DNA from: an uncultured Prevotella sp.
Lineage (GTDB): Bacteria; Bacteroidota; Bacteroidia; Bacteroidales; Bacteroidaceae
Assembly (NCBI GenBank): GCA_900318625.1
Contig: ONLG01000006.1
Span: forward strand, 1-64,000
Reading direction: 5' to 3'
DNA length: 64,000 nucleotides
Positions 17,117-26,055 of this stretch are shown in pieces. Position numbers and translations under genes: made by a program. The notes below the pieces were generated by a model, which was given only the letters and a program-made list of their open reading frames with translations, did no database searches and was not told where the DNA came from. Numbering within the stretch: position 1 is the first letter of the stretch; every line of letters starts with the position of its first letter.

Positions 17117-19327
17117 TCAGAACGGCATACCTACGGCAAAATGGAACTTGAAATCGCGCGAGAAGTCGGGATGCCACAGCGCATAATGCTCAGCTGTAGT
17201 TTCGTAGGCGGGATTTATTGCCTTCATTCCCATGTCGGCGCGGATAATGAAATAGCCGAAGTTCATGCGCAGACCTACTCCGTAGGCCACCGCAATCTGC
17301 TTATAGAAATCACTGAAACGGAACTTTCCACCGGGCTGGTCTTCATAGCTTCGCAGTGTCCAGATGTTGCCGGCATCGATAAACACCGCCCCGTCGAACT
17401 TCCAGAACAGGTGAGTACGATACTCAATGTTCAGGTCGAGCTTCAAATCGCCCGTCTGGTTGATGAAGTCTATCCTTCCGTCTTTGCCCTTGAAGCTTCC
17501 CGGTCCCAGCTCTCTCACACTCCATCCTCGCACCGAGTTGGCTCCACCAGAGAAATAACGCTTCTCGAAAGGCAGCACCTGACTGTTGCCATAGGGATAG
17601 GAAATGCCCAGACCGGCATGGAACGCAAGGTGATTATACTCGTCGAAGTAGACCCTTCTGACGTAGTCGACATCAAACTTGGCATACTGTGCAAATGCTG
17701 TTCGCAGCACTGTGTACTGTCCTTGGTCGTTCTTGCCGAAGCGCAACATTGGCGAAAGCAACCTGAGCAGGTTGCCCGAAGTCTCGATATTGGCACGGAG
17801 CGACTGGTAACGGTCGTTGTAGCGCAGTCCGAATCCGGTCTTCATAATGAGCAAGTCCTCGTAGTTGTAACGCAGAATGGCATTTCGGCTTGTGGCATTA
17901 TCAAGGTAATCGTGCTTGAATGTGTCTGAAATCCAAGGCATCTTGATAAAGTTAAGGTCGAGCAAATCAAGGGTATAGGCTATCTTCTCGCCAGGGTTGT
18001 TCCACTTGTAACGCCATGTTGACGACAGCACACGGCGGTGGAACTCAGGTCGGTTCTGCCAGTTCCATGCTATCGAGAGTTCGGATGATGCCGTGCTCCG
18101 GCGACGGAAATTGCTCGAAAGCAGCGGTGCGAGGAAGCGCGGAAAGAGCAGCTTTGCCTCGATACCGAACTCGCGATAGTCGTGTTTGTCATATCCCTCG
18201 AGACGGGTGATGGCTTCAAAGGCGGCACGTAGGTCTACGGTGAGCTGCTCGGAGCCGCGGAAGAGATTGCGGTTGGTATAGGTGAGCGATGCAGCCGCAC
18301 CAAGGTCGCCTGCGGTATTGGTTCCTTCTGGCCGGAATGAGATGCTGTGGGTTTTGTTCATCGACACCAGAACGTTGCAGTCGAGCTGATTGGAGTCGGC
18401 TATTTCATCAAACCTTATGTTGGTATAGCGCACCGCCCCGAGCCTGCCAAAGTTGTTGTAGGTCTTCTGAAGGTCGGCGGCACTGAAGTATCCACCCTCG
18501 TCGAGGAGCATTGTATTATCCAGGACTTTAGTCCTTATGCGCAGTGGGAGGGAGTCGTTGCTGCGATAGGAAATCTTGCGGATAGTGTAACGCGGATGAG
18601 GTTTGGGCTCATCGTCGTTGTTGATGCGGTATTTCGCAATGTGCATAGTCACGTCAACACGCTTGTTATGGAGCGTGGAGTCGGCTGTGTAGGTGATGAA
18701 ATCCTTGTGGAAACGGTAATATCCCGCATCGTTGAGCAGGCTGGTAATGCGCTTTCTCTCTGCGTTCAGGCTGTTGACGGTGAACATCGAGCCGCTCTGA
18801 AGCACTTGATTTTGCGGCAGGTCGAGTCGCAGCACATTTGCAATGGCCGTGTCTTGTATGTCATAGGCTACGCTGTTGATGTAGTAAGGCTCACCAGGAT
18901 GAAGCATATACACAGCCTGCAACCGCTTGCCACGTATCTTCTGGTGAAGCTCCACCTGCGCGTTCATGTAGCCAAGGTTATACATCGCGTTGCGCAAGTC
19001 CTCACACGACAGTCTTGCCTGCAACGTATCGAAGAGCACCGGCTCCTCGCCAATCTTCTGAAGAGTACGGTTTATCCACTTGGTAGTGTCGCGACCTGAG
19101 AGCGAATATGTGCTGAGTGGTATCTTGAACAATGAGAACCACTTTGAGTTTCCCTGCTGACGGATATACGGCATAAGGTCGGCAGCACGGAAATCCTTGG
19201 CATCCGACCTCAGCTCTACTTTGTCGAGCAGATACGAATTGTCGGGAACAAACTTCTCGGCACTGCATCCGACAAGCATGACTACCGCCAAAAGGCTCGC
19301 TGCCGCTTTAAGGAAAACTGTTCTCAT
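17117..19327 (-). CDS. tamL: BamA/TamA-family outer membrane lipoprotein (TamL-like)
   Basis: Surface assembly protein with N-terminal POTRA-like domains and a C-terminal 16-strand Omp85 barrel. ATG 19327 gives 736 residues with a lipoprotein signal ending LVGC (MRTVFLKAAASLLAVVMLVGC); the frame to 19399 adds residues overlapping the upstream gene. The lipid anchor distinguishes TamL of Bacteroidota from TamA. Barrel features include the RYFSGGANSVRGWSVRELGPG segment, equivalent to the conserved Omp85 L6 loop (R-G). The C-terminal residue is Phe, as required for outer membrane insertion. No tamB lies nearby in the window. Confidence 0.88.
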   Translation of the reverse strand: MRTVFLKAAASLLAVVMLVGCSAEKFVPDNSYLLDKVELRSDAKDFRAADLMPYIRQQGNSKWFSLFKIPLSTYSLSGRDTTKWINRTLQKIGEEPVLFDTLQARLSCEDLRNAMYNLGYMNAQVELHQKIRGKRLQAVYMLHPGEPYYINSVAYDIQDTAIANVLRLDLPQNQVLQSGSMFTVNSLNAERKRITSLLNDAGYYRFHKDFITYTADSTLHNKRVDVTMHIAKYRINNDDEPKPHPRYTIRKISYRSNDSLPLRIRTKVLDNTMLLDEGGYFSAADLQKTYNNFGRLGAVRYTNIRFDEIADSNQLDCNVLVSMNKTHSISFRPEGTNTAGDLGAAASLTYTNRNLFRGSEQLTVDLRAAFEAITRLEGYDKHDYREFGIEAKLLFPRFLAPLLSSNFRRRSTASSELSIAWNWQNRPEFHRRVLSSTWRYKWNNPGEKIAYTLDLLDLNFIKMPWISDTFKHDYLDNATSRNAILRYNYEDLLIMKTGFGLRYNDRYQSLRANIETSGNLLRLLSPMLRFGKNDQGQYTVLRTAFAQYAKFDVDYVRRVYFDEYNHLAFHAGLGISYPYGNSQVLPFEKRYFSGGANSVRGWSVRELGPGSFKGKDGRIDFINQTGDLKLDLNIEYRTHLFWKFDGAVFIDAGNIWTLRSYEDQPGGKFRFSDFYKQIAVAYGVGLRMNFGYFIIRADMGMKAINPAYETTAEHYALWHPDFSRDFKFHFAVGMPF

Positions 19328-19361
19328 TGCTACTTGCTGAAACTTCTTTTCACTGATTTTA

Positions 19362-20972
19362 TTAGCTTGCCGACAGATAACCGCTGCACGCTTCGGCACA
19401 TCGCTCTCCGTCGATAGCAGCTGATACTATACCGCCTGCATATCCGGCACCTTCTCCGCAGGGGAAAAGCCCGGCCACACGGACGTGCTGCAAGGTGACA
19501 TTGTCGCGCAGAATACGCACTGGTGAGCTCGTCCGCGTCTCCATAGCTATCATCACCGCCTCGTTGGTAAGGAAGCCATGTGCCTGCCGACCAAACGTCT
19601 TGAAGCCCTCTTGAAGCCGCTTTGATATGAACTTAGGCATCCAGAAGTGGAGCGGACTGGCAATCATTCCGGGCGAATACGACGATTTAGGCAGGTCGTA
19701 TGACAATCGACCATCAACGAAATCGCACATTCTCTGAGCCGGAGCAGTCTGTTTGCGGTTGCCTTGCTGCCATGTGGAGCGCTCAAGCATCTGCTGAAGA
19801 CGCATCACCGAGAGCTGATCATTACCGCAATCAGCGCCGTCGGCCACCATCGGAACATCCTCGGGACGAATCTCAACAACCATTCCCGAATTGCTCCAGC
19901 GGCCTCCGCGGTTGGCTGGCGACATTCCGTTGACCACTATTTGCTCATCTCCTGTGGCCGCAGGGATGACAAATCCGCCTGGACACATGCAGAAAGAGTA
20001 GACTCCCCGGCCATCAACCTGAGTCACAAAAGAGTATTCGGCTGCCGGGAGATACCTTCCACGACCATCTTTATTATGGTATTGTATTCTGTCGATAAGC
20101 TGCGAGGGATGTTCCAGACGCACTCCGACAGCTATTCCCTTGGCCTGAATTTCTATCTTCGCATCGGAAAGATACTGGTAGACATCGCGCGCACTGTGCC
20201 CGGTGGCAAGGATTACGGGACCACGAAACTCCCTTACGGAGCCACTGACGAGGTCGAGAGCCTCAACGCCAACCACCTTTTCAGCAGCACCGACAGCTGT
20301 TTGCTGCACCATCAAGCGCATCATCCGTGTCTGGAAATGCACTTCTCCCCCACTCTGTATGATTGTGTTGCGGATGTTTTCAATCACTCGTGGCAACCTG
20401 TCGGTACCTATATGAGGATGCGCATCGGCAAGAATGGCTGTGGAAGCACCGTGCTGGCAGAACACACCAAGTATCTTTTCCACACTGCCACGCTTCTTGC
20501 TGCGAGTATAAAGCTTACCATCAGAGTATGCTCCGGCACCTCCCTCGCCGAAGCAATAGTTGCTGTCGCCATCCACTCGCTGCTCTCGCGCCACTTGCGC
20601 AAGGTCTTTCTTACGCTCATGGACATCCTTTCCGCGTTCGAGAACGACAGGGCGCAATCCCAGTTCAATGAGTTTCAGTGCCGCAAAAAGGCCACCAGGA
20701 CCAGCCCCAACCACAACTACATCGCTTCCGTTGCTCACGTCGGGGTAGATAATATGCTGATACTCATCTTCCTCGGGCTGCTCGTTTATGTAGACTTTCA
20801 CCTTCAGATTGACGAATATCTGCCGCTGACGAGCATCTATCGAGCGCTTCAACACTCGGATATGAGTCACTGTGCGCACGTCAAAACCCTCATTCTGGGC
20901 GAGCCACGCAGCAATAGTCTCATTGCTGTAAGCCTGCTGCGGAGTCAGCCTGACCTGATATTCTCTGATCAT
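19362..20972 (-). CDS. NAD(P)/FAD-dependent oxidoreductase (COG2509-like)
   Basis: Flavoprotein dehydrogenase of unknown substrate, 536 residues. The FAD-binding Rossmann motif VVVVGAGPGGLFAALKLIELG starts near residue 84, after an N-terminal domain of about 80 residues that starts MIREYQVRLTPQQ. Further family segments include FGEGGAGAYSDGKLYTRS and a C-terminal GEGAGYAGGIVSAAIDG. It is 15 bp downstream of queC and 34 bp upstream of tamL on the same strand, so the three may share a transcript. A 523-codon frame on the opposite strand is taken as a compositional shadow. Confidence 0.86.
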   Translation of the reverse strand: MIREYQVRLTPQQAYSNETIAAWLAQNEGFDVRTVTHIRVLKRSIDARQRQIFVNLKVKVYINEQPEEDEYQHIIYPDVSNGSDVVVVGAGPGGLFAALKLIELGLRPVVLERGKDVHERKKDLAQVAREQRVDGDSNYCFGEGGAGAYSDGKLYTRSKKRGSVEKILGVFCQHGASTAILADAHPHIGTDRLPRVIENIRNTIIQSGGEVHFQTRMMRLMVQQTAVGAAEKVVGVEALDLVSGSVREFRGPVILATGHSARDVYQYLSDAKIEIQAKGIAVGVRLEHPSQLIDRIQYHNKDGRGRYLPAAEYSFVTQVDGRGVYSFCMCPGGFVIPAATGDEQIVVNGMSPANRGGRWSNSGMVVEIRPEDVPMVADGADCGNDQLSVMRLQQMLERSTWQQGNRKQTAPAQRMCDFVDGRLSYDLPKSSYSPGMIASPLHFWMPKFISKRLQEGFKTFGRQAHGFLTNEAVMIAMETRTSSPVRILRDNVTLQHVRVAGLFPCGEGAGYAGGIVSAAIDGERCAEACSGYLSAS

Positions 20973-20987
20973 TGCAGTGGAATGGTA

Positions 20988-21641
20988 TTAGCTTTCGTAA
21001 ATAGTTGCATCGTCAACACCTGCTTCTGCCAATGCCTCCTTGCGTTCGCGGCAAGTGCCGCACTGTCCGCAATGGTGCTCTCCGCCCTTATAGCAGCTCC
21101 ATGTTTGCGAATAGTCAATCCCGAGCTGCTTCCCTTTTGCGGCTATTTCGGCCTTAGTCAGATTTGTATAAGGAGTGACAAGGCGTATTCCCTCGTAAGT
21201 TCCGGCAGCTATCGCAGCATCCATAGCCTTGACAAAAGCAGGCGTGCAGTCGGGATAAATAGCATGGTCGCCACTGTGGTTGGCCATCATCACCTTTGTG
21301 AGCGAGTTGCTTTCAGCCAGTCCTGCGGCTATTGAGAGCATTATTCCGTTACGGAAAGGCACTACCGTAGAGCGCATATTGTCGCTGTCGTAATCGCCTT
21401 CGGGAATGTCGCCGCCACCTTTGAGCAGCGAACTTTCAAAATATCGGCACATGAAGTCGAGTGCTATCACCACGTGCTTTATGCCAAGCTGCTCACAATG
21501 ATAGCGCGCAAAGGGTATCTCGCGTTCGTTATGCTTGCTGCCATAGTCAAACGACACGGCCAAAGCAATCGACTTCTGGTAGTCGTAAAGCATGGTAACA
21601 GAGTCCATGCCACCGCTCAGAATGATTACAGAATCTTTCAT
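20988..21641 (-). CDS. queC: 7-cyano-7-deazaguanine synthase
   Basis: ATP-dependent conversion of carboxydeazaguanine to preQ0 in queuosine synthesis. The PP-loop SGGMDS is at the N-terminus (MKDSVIILSGGMDSVTMLYD), which fixes the start at ATG 21641 rather than the longer frame to 21704. The C-terminal zinc site CYKGGEHHCGQCGTC has the expected four cysteines. At 217 residues it is standard length. Neither queD, queE nor queF is adjacent, so the pathway is split. The preceding gene ends at a strong terminator, so queC probably has its own promoter near 21650-21670, which I could not define. Confidence 0.94.
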   Translation of the reverse strand: MKDSVIILSGGMDSVTMLYDYQKSIALAVSFDYGSKHNEREIPFARYHCEQLGIKHVVIALDFMCRYFESSLLKGGGDIPEGDYDSDNMRSTVVPFRNGIMLSIAAGLAESNSLTKVMMANHSGDHAIYPDCTPAFVKAMDAAIAAGTYEGIRLVTPYTNLTKAEIAAKGKQLGIDYSQTWSCYKGGEHHCGQCGTCRERKEALAEAGVDDATIYES

Positions 21642-21670
21642 ACTGTCAGCGAAAACTTGTTTTTTAAAGA

Positions 21671-21701
21671 AAAACGGACTTCCTACATGGCAGGAAGTCC
21701 G
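21671..21701 (-). terminator. Terminator after the PpiD-like gene
   Basis: Stem CGGACTTCCT (21675-21684) and AGGAAGTCCG (21692-21701), loop 7. On the minus strand it is followed by TTTTTCTTT, a classical intrinsic terminator 26 bp after the stop at 21727. Confidence 0.88.
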
Positions 21702-21726
21702 CACCTATTATAATATAATGTGTATC

Positions 21727-23868
21727 TTAGAAGAACAGATATCTGTTGTCTGTAATGTCAGCTTTAGTCAGCAGATCCTGCATGAAGTTGCCTACAAGCT
21801 GCATATTCTGCTGGCGGCAGCGCTGCATCTGAGCCTTGGGGTCAAACTTGGCACCGGCGCGCAGAGCCTTGTTGACAACAGAGAAGAGATAAACTCCGGC
21901 ATTTCCCTTCACGGGAGCAGAAGCAAACTTGCCCTTTGCGGTAGCTGCAACAGCACCAGAAAGTGCCGGTTCAACAGCACCGACCGACTGGATGAAGGCT
22001 GGAGCAGCGAAAGTTACCTGATTTACGGTATCAACCTTGCAACCCTTAGCCTGTGCAGCAGCTATCGAGCTGACACCTTTCAGCTTGCCGATAAGCTGTT
22101 CGGCCTTCTTGTCCTTAATCACTTCACGCTTCAGAATGTCGTTTACCTGAGTGTCCTTGATGTCGCGATAGCCCTTCTTGTGTATCTTGTTGAGGGCTAC
22201 AACCAGCATGTGGTCGTTGTCGCCACACTCATAGAGCGGACTGATTTCGCCTTCCTTGGCACCGAATATCCATTTCAAGGCATCGCGAGTAGCGCGGATG
22301 TTAGCCACATAGTGCTCAGAAGTGGTGATGTTGGGAAGCTCAGACACCTTGTAACCATACTTGGCAGCGTTCTTCTCCATCTCCTCGATGCTGCTGCACT
22401 TAGTTACAAACTCGCTGAACTTGTTGTAAGCCGTGCTGCGAGTGTCCTTCGAGAAGTCTACGAACTTCTTGATAACGGCTGCATTGAACTTATCCTTGAC
22501 AGCTTTCTTGTCCGTCACCTGCACGATAATGTTGCCCTGTGTGAGTGCGAGGTTCTTTGTCTCGCCTGCTGCGCTATAGAGCAGAGCCTCGATATATTGC
22601 TTGTTGTCGGCATTCATGCTGCCGGCACCCTCGTACTGACGACCGGTGAACCATGTTTTCTCACCTGTCTGACCGTATTTCTTAGCCAGAGTCTCGAAGT
22701 CGGCGCCACCCTGCAGTGCATTATAGATGGAGTCGGCCTTTGTACGAGCCTCGTCAACACTGGCTGCGGCCACCTGTATCTGGCGGAACTCTACCGAGTC
22801 GGGCAGCTGAACCTTTGAGTACAGACGGATGATGTTCAGTGTGTTGTCCTTTGTATTAGCGATAACGCCGCTTGTTCCTACTGCCATAGAATCGAGCTTT
22901 GCAGCAATGTCAGACGGGAATGCGGTCTTCGACTGCGGCAGTCCGAGGTAAGCCACCTGCGAGCCGGCCTTGGTTACGAGCTGCGACGGGTCATCGGTCG
23001 TGGCGAGCTGCTGCTGATAGCCGTTCATTTCCTTCTGGATGGCAGCGCGGTCTGCAGCACTGGCCTTGATCTGGAAGTCTACATACTTGATGTCGCGCAT
23101 CTCCACAGCCTGCTTGAAGGCGGGCTTCAGCTCGTTATACTTTGCCTGAAGGTCGGCATCCGTAACCTTTATGGCATCGTCCTTTATGCTGCTGTAAGGC
23201 AGTGAGGCCAGAAGAATCTGGCTCTCCTCGTTCTCGGCGGCAAAGGCGAGCTTAGCCTCATACTTGTTCGACAGCACACAGTTGGCCAGCAAGCCCTGAT
23301 ACTTCTGACGAAGGAGCTGCGAGCGCAGGTTCTTCTCAACAAAGAGCCAGTAGTCGTGAACCATCTTCATCTGCTCAGCCTGCTGGGGAGCTTCCTTTTC
23401 TGCCTTCTTGTACTGGTCGAGGAACTGCTTGAGCGAGTTCACATCGAAGCGACCAGTCTGCTGGTTGACGAACGGAGTCTGCAACAGAACGGGGTTGGTG
23501 CCCTGATTGAGCACGTTCACAACCTCCTGCTCGGTAACGGTAATGCCAAGCTTAGCGGCATCGTTCTCGATAACCTTGTTCGAGACGTACTGCTGCCACA
23601 CCTGATCCTTCACCTGGTTGAGTTCATCCTCGGTGAGGTTGTCGCGCTGGGCAGTGAACTTAACCACATTCTGCGACTCGTCAATGAGAGCCTGAAACTC
23701 TTGAACGCTGATTTTCTCGCCCAGCACCTCGCCAATCTGCTGGCTGGCCTGGCCCTTTATTCCATTACAGGAACGAACGGCTTCTTCGGCGATAAATGCG
23801 AAAAGGCCCAATGCTATCACGATGACAAGCATCACGCCTTTGCTTCTGATTTTTCCTAATACTGCCAT
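21727..23868 (-). CDS. SurA/PpiD-like periplasmic peptidyl-prolyl isomerase
   Basis: Membrane-anchored folding helper of 713 residues. One N-terminal helix (GVMLVIVIALGLFAFIAEEAV) anchors it in the inner membrane with the rest in the periplasm, as in PpiD. A SurA-type N-terminal chaperone domain (about 40-200) is followed by a parvulin-like region (about 345-445, QIQVAAASVDEARTKADSIY then FETLAKKYGQTG) and a second parvulin-like segment near 510-600. Gene order lptC, cnnm, ppiD on one strand is, as far as I recall, shared with Bacteroides. It ends at a strong terminator. Confidence 0.87.
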   Translation of the reverse strand: MAVLGKIRSKGVMLVIVIALGLFAFIAEEAVRSCNGIKGQASQQIGEVLGEKISVQEFQALIDESQNVVKFTAQRDNLTEDELNQVKDQVWQQYVSNKVIENDAAKLGITVTEQEVVNVLNQGTNPVLLQTPFVNQQTGRFDVNSLKQFLDQYKKAEKEAPQQAEQMKMVHDYWLFVEKNLRSQLLRQKYQGLLANCVLSNKYEAKLAFAAENEESQILLASLPYSSIKDDAIKVTDADLQAKYNELKPAFKQAVEMRDIKYVDFQIKASAADRAAIQKEMNGYQQQLATTDDPSQLVTKAGSQVAYLGLPQSKTAFPSDIAAKLDSMAVGTSGVIANTKDNTLNIIRLYSKVQLPDSVEFRQIQVAAASVDEARTKADSIYNALQGGADFETLAKKYGQTGEKTWFTGRQYEGAGSMNADNKQYIEALLYSAAGETKNLALTQGNIIVQVTDKKAVKDKFNAAVIKKFVDFSKDTRSTAYNKFSEFVTKCSSIEEMEKNAAKYGYKVSELPNITTSEHYVANIRATRDALKWIFGAKEGEISPLYECGDNDHMLVVALNKIHKKGYRDIKDTQVNDILKREVIKDKKAEQLIGKLKGVSSIAAAQAKGCKVDTVNQVTFAAPAFIQSVGAVEPALSGAVAATAKGKFASAPVKGNAGVYLFSVVNKALRAGAKFDPKAQMQRCRQQNMQLVGNFMQDLLTKADITDNRYLFF

Positions 23869-23952
23869 TTTTGTTTTTATTTCAATTATTATTTTTGTTC
23901 AAAACCAATGCTCTTGTCCTTCGGTGCCTGCGGCAACGCTACAAAAAGCGTA

Positions 23953-23960
23953 CAAAGATA
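23953..23960 (-). promoter_or_regulatory. -7 box of the PpiD-like gene
   Basis: Minus strand TATCTTTG (complement of 23953-23960) followed by TACGC, about 84 bp upstream of the start at 23868. No clear TTTG -33 element at the right distance. Confidence 0.5.
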
Positions 23961-24025
23961 TAAAGAAAAAAGCAATTAGCCACATTTTTATATAAAAAAA
24001 AGCATTTGCCCTTCTGTGCCCTGCC

Positions 24026-25345
24026 TCACTGCGACTGTTTGTCTACGGTGAGTTTCACAAGCTCAATCTTTGTCATGGTATTCTTGATAATCTTGAACCT
24101 GAAGCGCCCTATCTTCACCTCTTCGTTGAGTTTCGGGAAACTCTGATAGTAGTGCAGTATCAGTCCGCCCACCGTCATGTACTCGTCGCTCTCGGGAAGT
24201 TCAAGGTCGAAAAGCTCGTTCACTTTGTCAATCTCCAGACGGGCAGAGAGCAGATATTCGCCTTCGCCGGTCTGCTTTGCCACATACTTGGTGCTGTCGT
24301 GCTCGTCTTCTATGTCGCCGAATATCTCCTCGACGATGTCTTCGAGGCTCACGATGCCGCTCGTGCCGCCAAACTCGTCGACCACAACGCCGAGACTCTT
24401 CTTTTCCTGAAGGAAAATCTTCATCAGCTTCTGGGCTGTCATGGTCTCGGGAACAAACGGCATTTGCCTTACAAGCCCAGCCAAGGGCGGCATTTTGCCA
24501 TCTGCCACTTCGTTGCCGAAGCTGCGGTTCTCGGCTTTCAGGCGGAACATCTCCGACGAATGTACGTATCCGACAATGTGGTCAATGTCTTCCTTGTAGA
24601 CAATCACTTTGCTATGACCGCTCTCCACGAATATCTGCAACAGCTCGTCGATGCTGCTTTCGATGCTGACGGCATGGATTTCGGTACGCGGTATCATGCA
24701 GTCGCGCACCTTGGTATCCGAAAAGTCGAGCGCGTTCTGGAAGATTTTGACTTCATCTTCAATCTCGTCGTCACTCTTGGCGTTGTCAATGCTCGACTGA
24801 AGAAGATAGTCGAGGTCAACCTTTGTGAACGAGTCGTCGTCGCCTTGCTTCTCCATCCGTATGCCGAAAAGCCTGAGCAGTCCGCGCGAGAGCAGCGTGG
24901 CAAGTCGGCTGATGGGCCACAGCAGTATGTAGAACACGTATGCCAATGGTGCAAAAAAGGTAAGCATACGGTTGGGATTGCTCTTGAACAGAGTCTTTGG
25001 AAGGAACTCGCCGGTGAACAGCACCACAAGTGTTGAGAGCACGGTATCGAGCAATACGCGCGTACCGTCGTTGAAACCGCTGAACAGCGTGGCATCGAAC
25101 AGTTTGGCGAAGAGTATTCCGTAGACCACGAGCACGATGTTGTTGCCTACGAGCATGGTCGAGACAAACCCGTTGGGATGGGCGTAGAACACATCAATGC
25201 AGCGTTGCGAGAGGCCGTTTTTCTCCCTGTCCATCTCGGCAAGGAGCCTGTTGCTCGACACGAAGGCAATCTCCATGCCCGAGAAGAAGGCCGAAAAGGC
25301 CATCGTTACTAATATCCCGATTATAGTGGGTAGATGTTCAGACAT
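24026..25345 (-). CDS. CNNM/CBS-domain membrane protein (GldE/hemolysin-C-like)
   Basis: Inner-membrane protein of 439 residues. An N-terminal CNNM (DUF21) region of about 200 residues has four predicted membrane segments (TIIGILVTMAFSAFFSGMEIAF first). A pair of CBS domains (MIPRTEIHAV and following, about 215-340) and a C-terminal CorC/HlyC domain follow. Family members are linked to Mg2+ or Co2+ transport; in Flavobacteria a relative is GldE. It starts 14 bp after lptC and probably shares its transcript. Confidence 0.89.
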   Translation of the reverse strand: MSEHLPTIIGILVTMAFSAFFSGMEIAFVSSNRLLAEMDREKNGLSQRCIDVFYAHPNGFVSTMLVGNNIVLVVYGILFAKLFDATLFSGFNDGTRVLLDTVLSTLVVLFTGEFLPKTLFKSNPNRMLTFFAPLAYVFYILLWPISRLATLLSRGLLRLFGIRMEKQGDDDSFTKVDLDYLLQSSIDNAKSDDEIEDEVKIFQNALDFSDTKVRDCMIPRTEIHAVSIESSIDELLQIFVESGHSKVIVYKEDIDHIVGYVHSSEMFRLKAENRSFGNEVADGKMPPLAGLVRQMPFVPETMTAQKLMKIFLQEKKSLGVVVDEFGGTSGIVSLEDIVEEIFGDIEDEHDSTKYVAKQTGEGEYLLSARLEIDKVNELFDLELPESDEYMTVGGLILHYYQSFPKLNEEVKIGRFRFKIIKNTMTKIELVKLTVDKQSQ

Positions 25346-25359
25346 AAGCTGAAAGGATG

Positions 25360-26013
25360 CTATTGTTTCTTAGTTTCTGGCTTTTTGTTTTCGTTGTTCA
25401 GGCTGTCGGCTTTCTGGGCGTTGCGCAGCGAGTCGCGCGGATTCTGCTGCTGCCGTCTCTCCCCGAAGTCGCCACGCTGGAAGGCTCCCTTGGTGTTTGT
25501 CACCTCATAGCGGGTCATGTCCTCGTTGCTGCGGAAGTAGTTGCCCTCCAGCTCCCGTTCGGGTGTCTTCAGGTATGAATAGCGGTGCGACCACAGCTCG
25601 TGGTGCGCCTCATCCCAGTAGAGTTCCTCGCTACGGAAAGTCAGTCCCTGCTTGGTTAGGATGCGTACCCGTCCGTGGAGTTCCCAGCGGCGGTCCTGAG
25701 TAAGATAGTAGGCTGTGTCGCACTGGATGTACGACTGTATGTGCATAGTGTGGTCGAACTGCGTCAGGAGCATACCTTTCTCGAAGAGCCAGCGTGGCGG
25801 CTTCTTCACATCGTTCACCTCCCAGCGCTCAGCCACGATGCGGTATTTTATCACTCCCGAGTCGGAAATGAGCGTGTTCACACCGTATGAAGTCATCACC
25901 GACACCGAGTCGCGGTCGCGAATGGCAGGTGCCGTGTGCTCGCGCTCTTCTTCGCACGAAGCGGCAACGACAGTCAGAGCCGCTGCCATGAGCAGCAGAA
26001 AGGCATTACGCAT
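25360..26013 (-). CDS. lptC: LPS export factor LptC
   Basis: Lipoprotein of the LPS transport bridge between LptB2FG and LptA. ATG 26013 is chosen because it gives a lipoprotein signal MRNAFLLLMAAALTVVAASC; the frame back to 26052 adds charged residues. The body has the LptC/OstA beta-jellyroll pattern, e.g. GVIKYRIVAERWEV and WELHGRVRILTKQGLTFRSE. The C-terminal tail (about 30 residues) is Gln/Lys rich. At 217 residues it is in family range. It lies between an outer-membrane barrel gene and the CNNM gene. Confidence 0.84.
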   Translation of the reverse strand: MRNAFLLLMAAALTVVAASCEEEREHTAPAIRDRDSVSVMTSYGVNTLISDSGVIKYRIVAERWEVNDVKKPPRWLFEKGMLLTQFDHTMHIQSYIQCDTAYYLTQDRRWELHGRVRILTKQGLTFRSEELYWDEAHHELWSHRYSYLKTPERELEGNYFRSNEDMTRYEVTNTKGAFQRGDFGERRQQQNPRDSLRNAQKADSLNNENKKPETKKQ

Positions 26014-26055
26014 ACCTCGGGCCCGTGTTCCAGAACTGCTATCGGTGTCCACTGA

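Noticed and set aside
19764..21335. 523-codon plus-strand frame
   Set aside because: It lies opposite the FAD oxidoreductase and queC genes, which have clear motifs; the translation has no family features. A compositional shadow.
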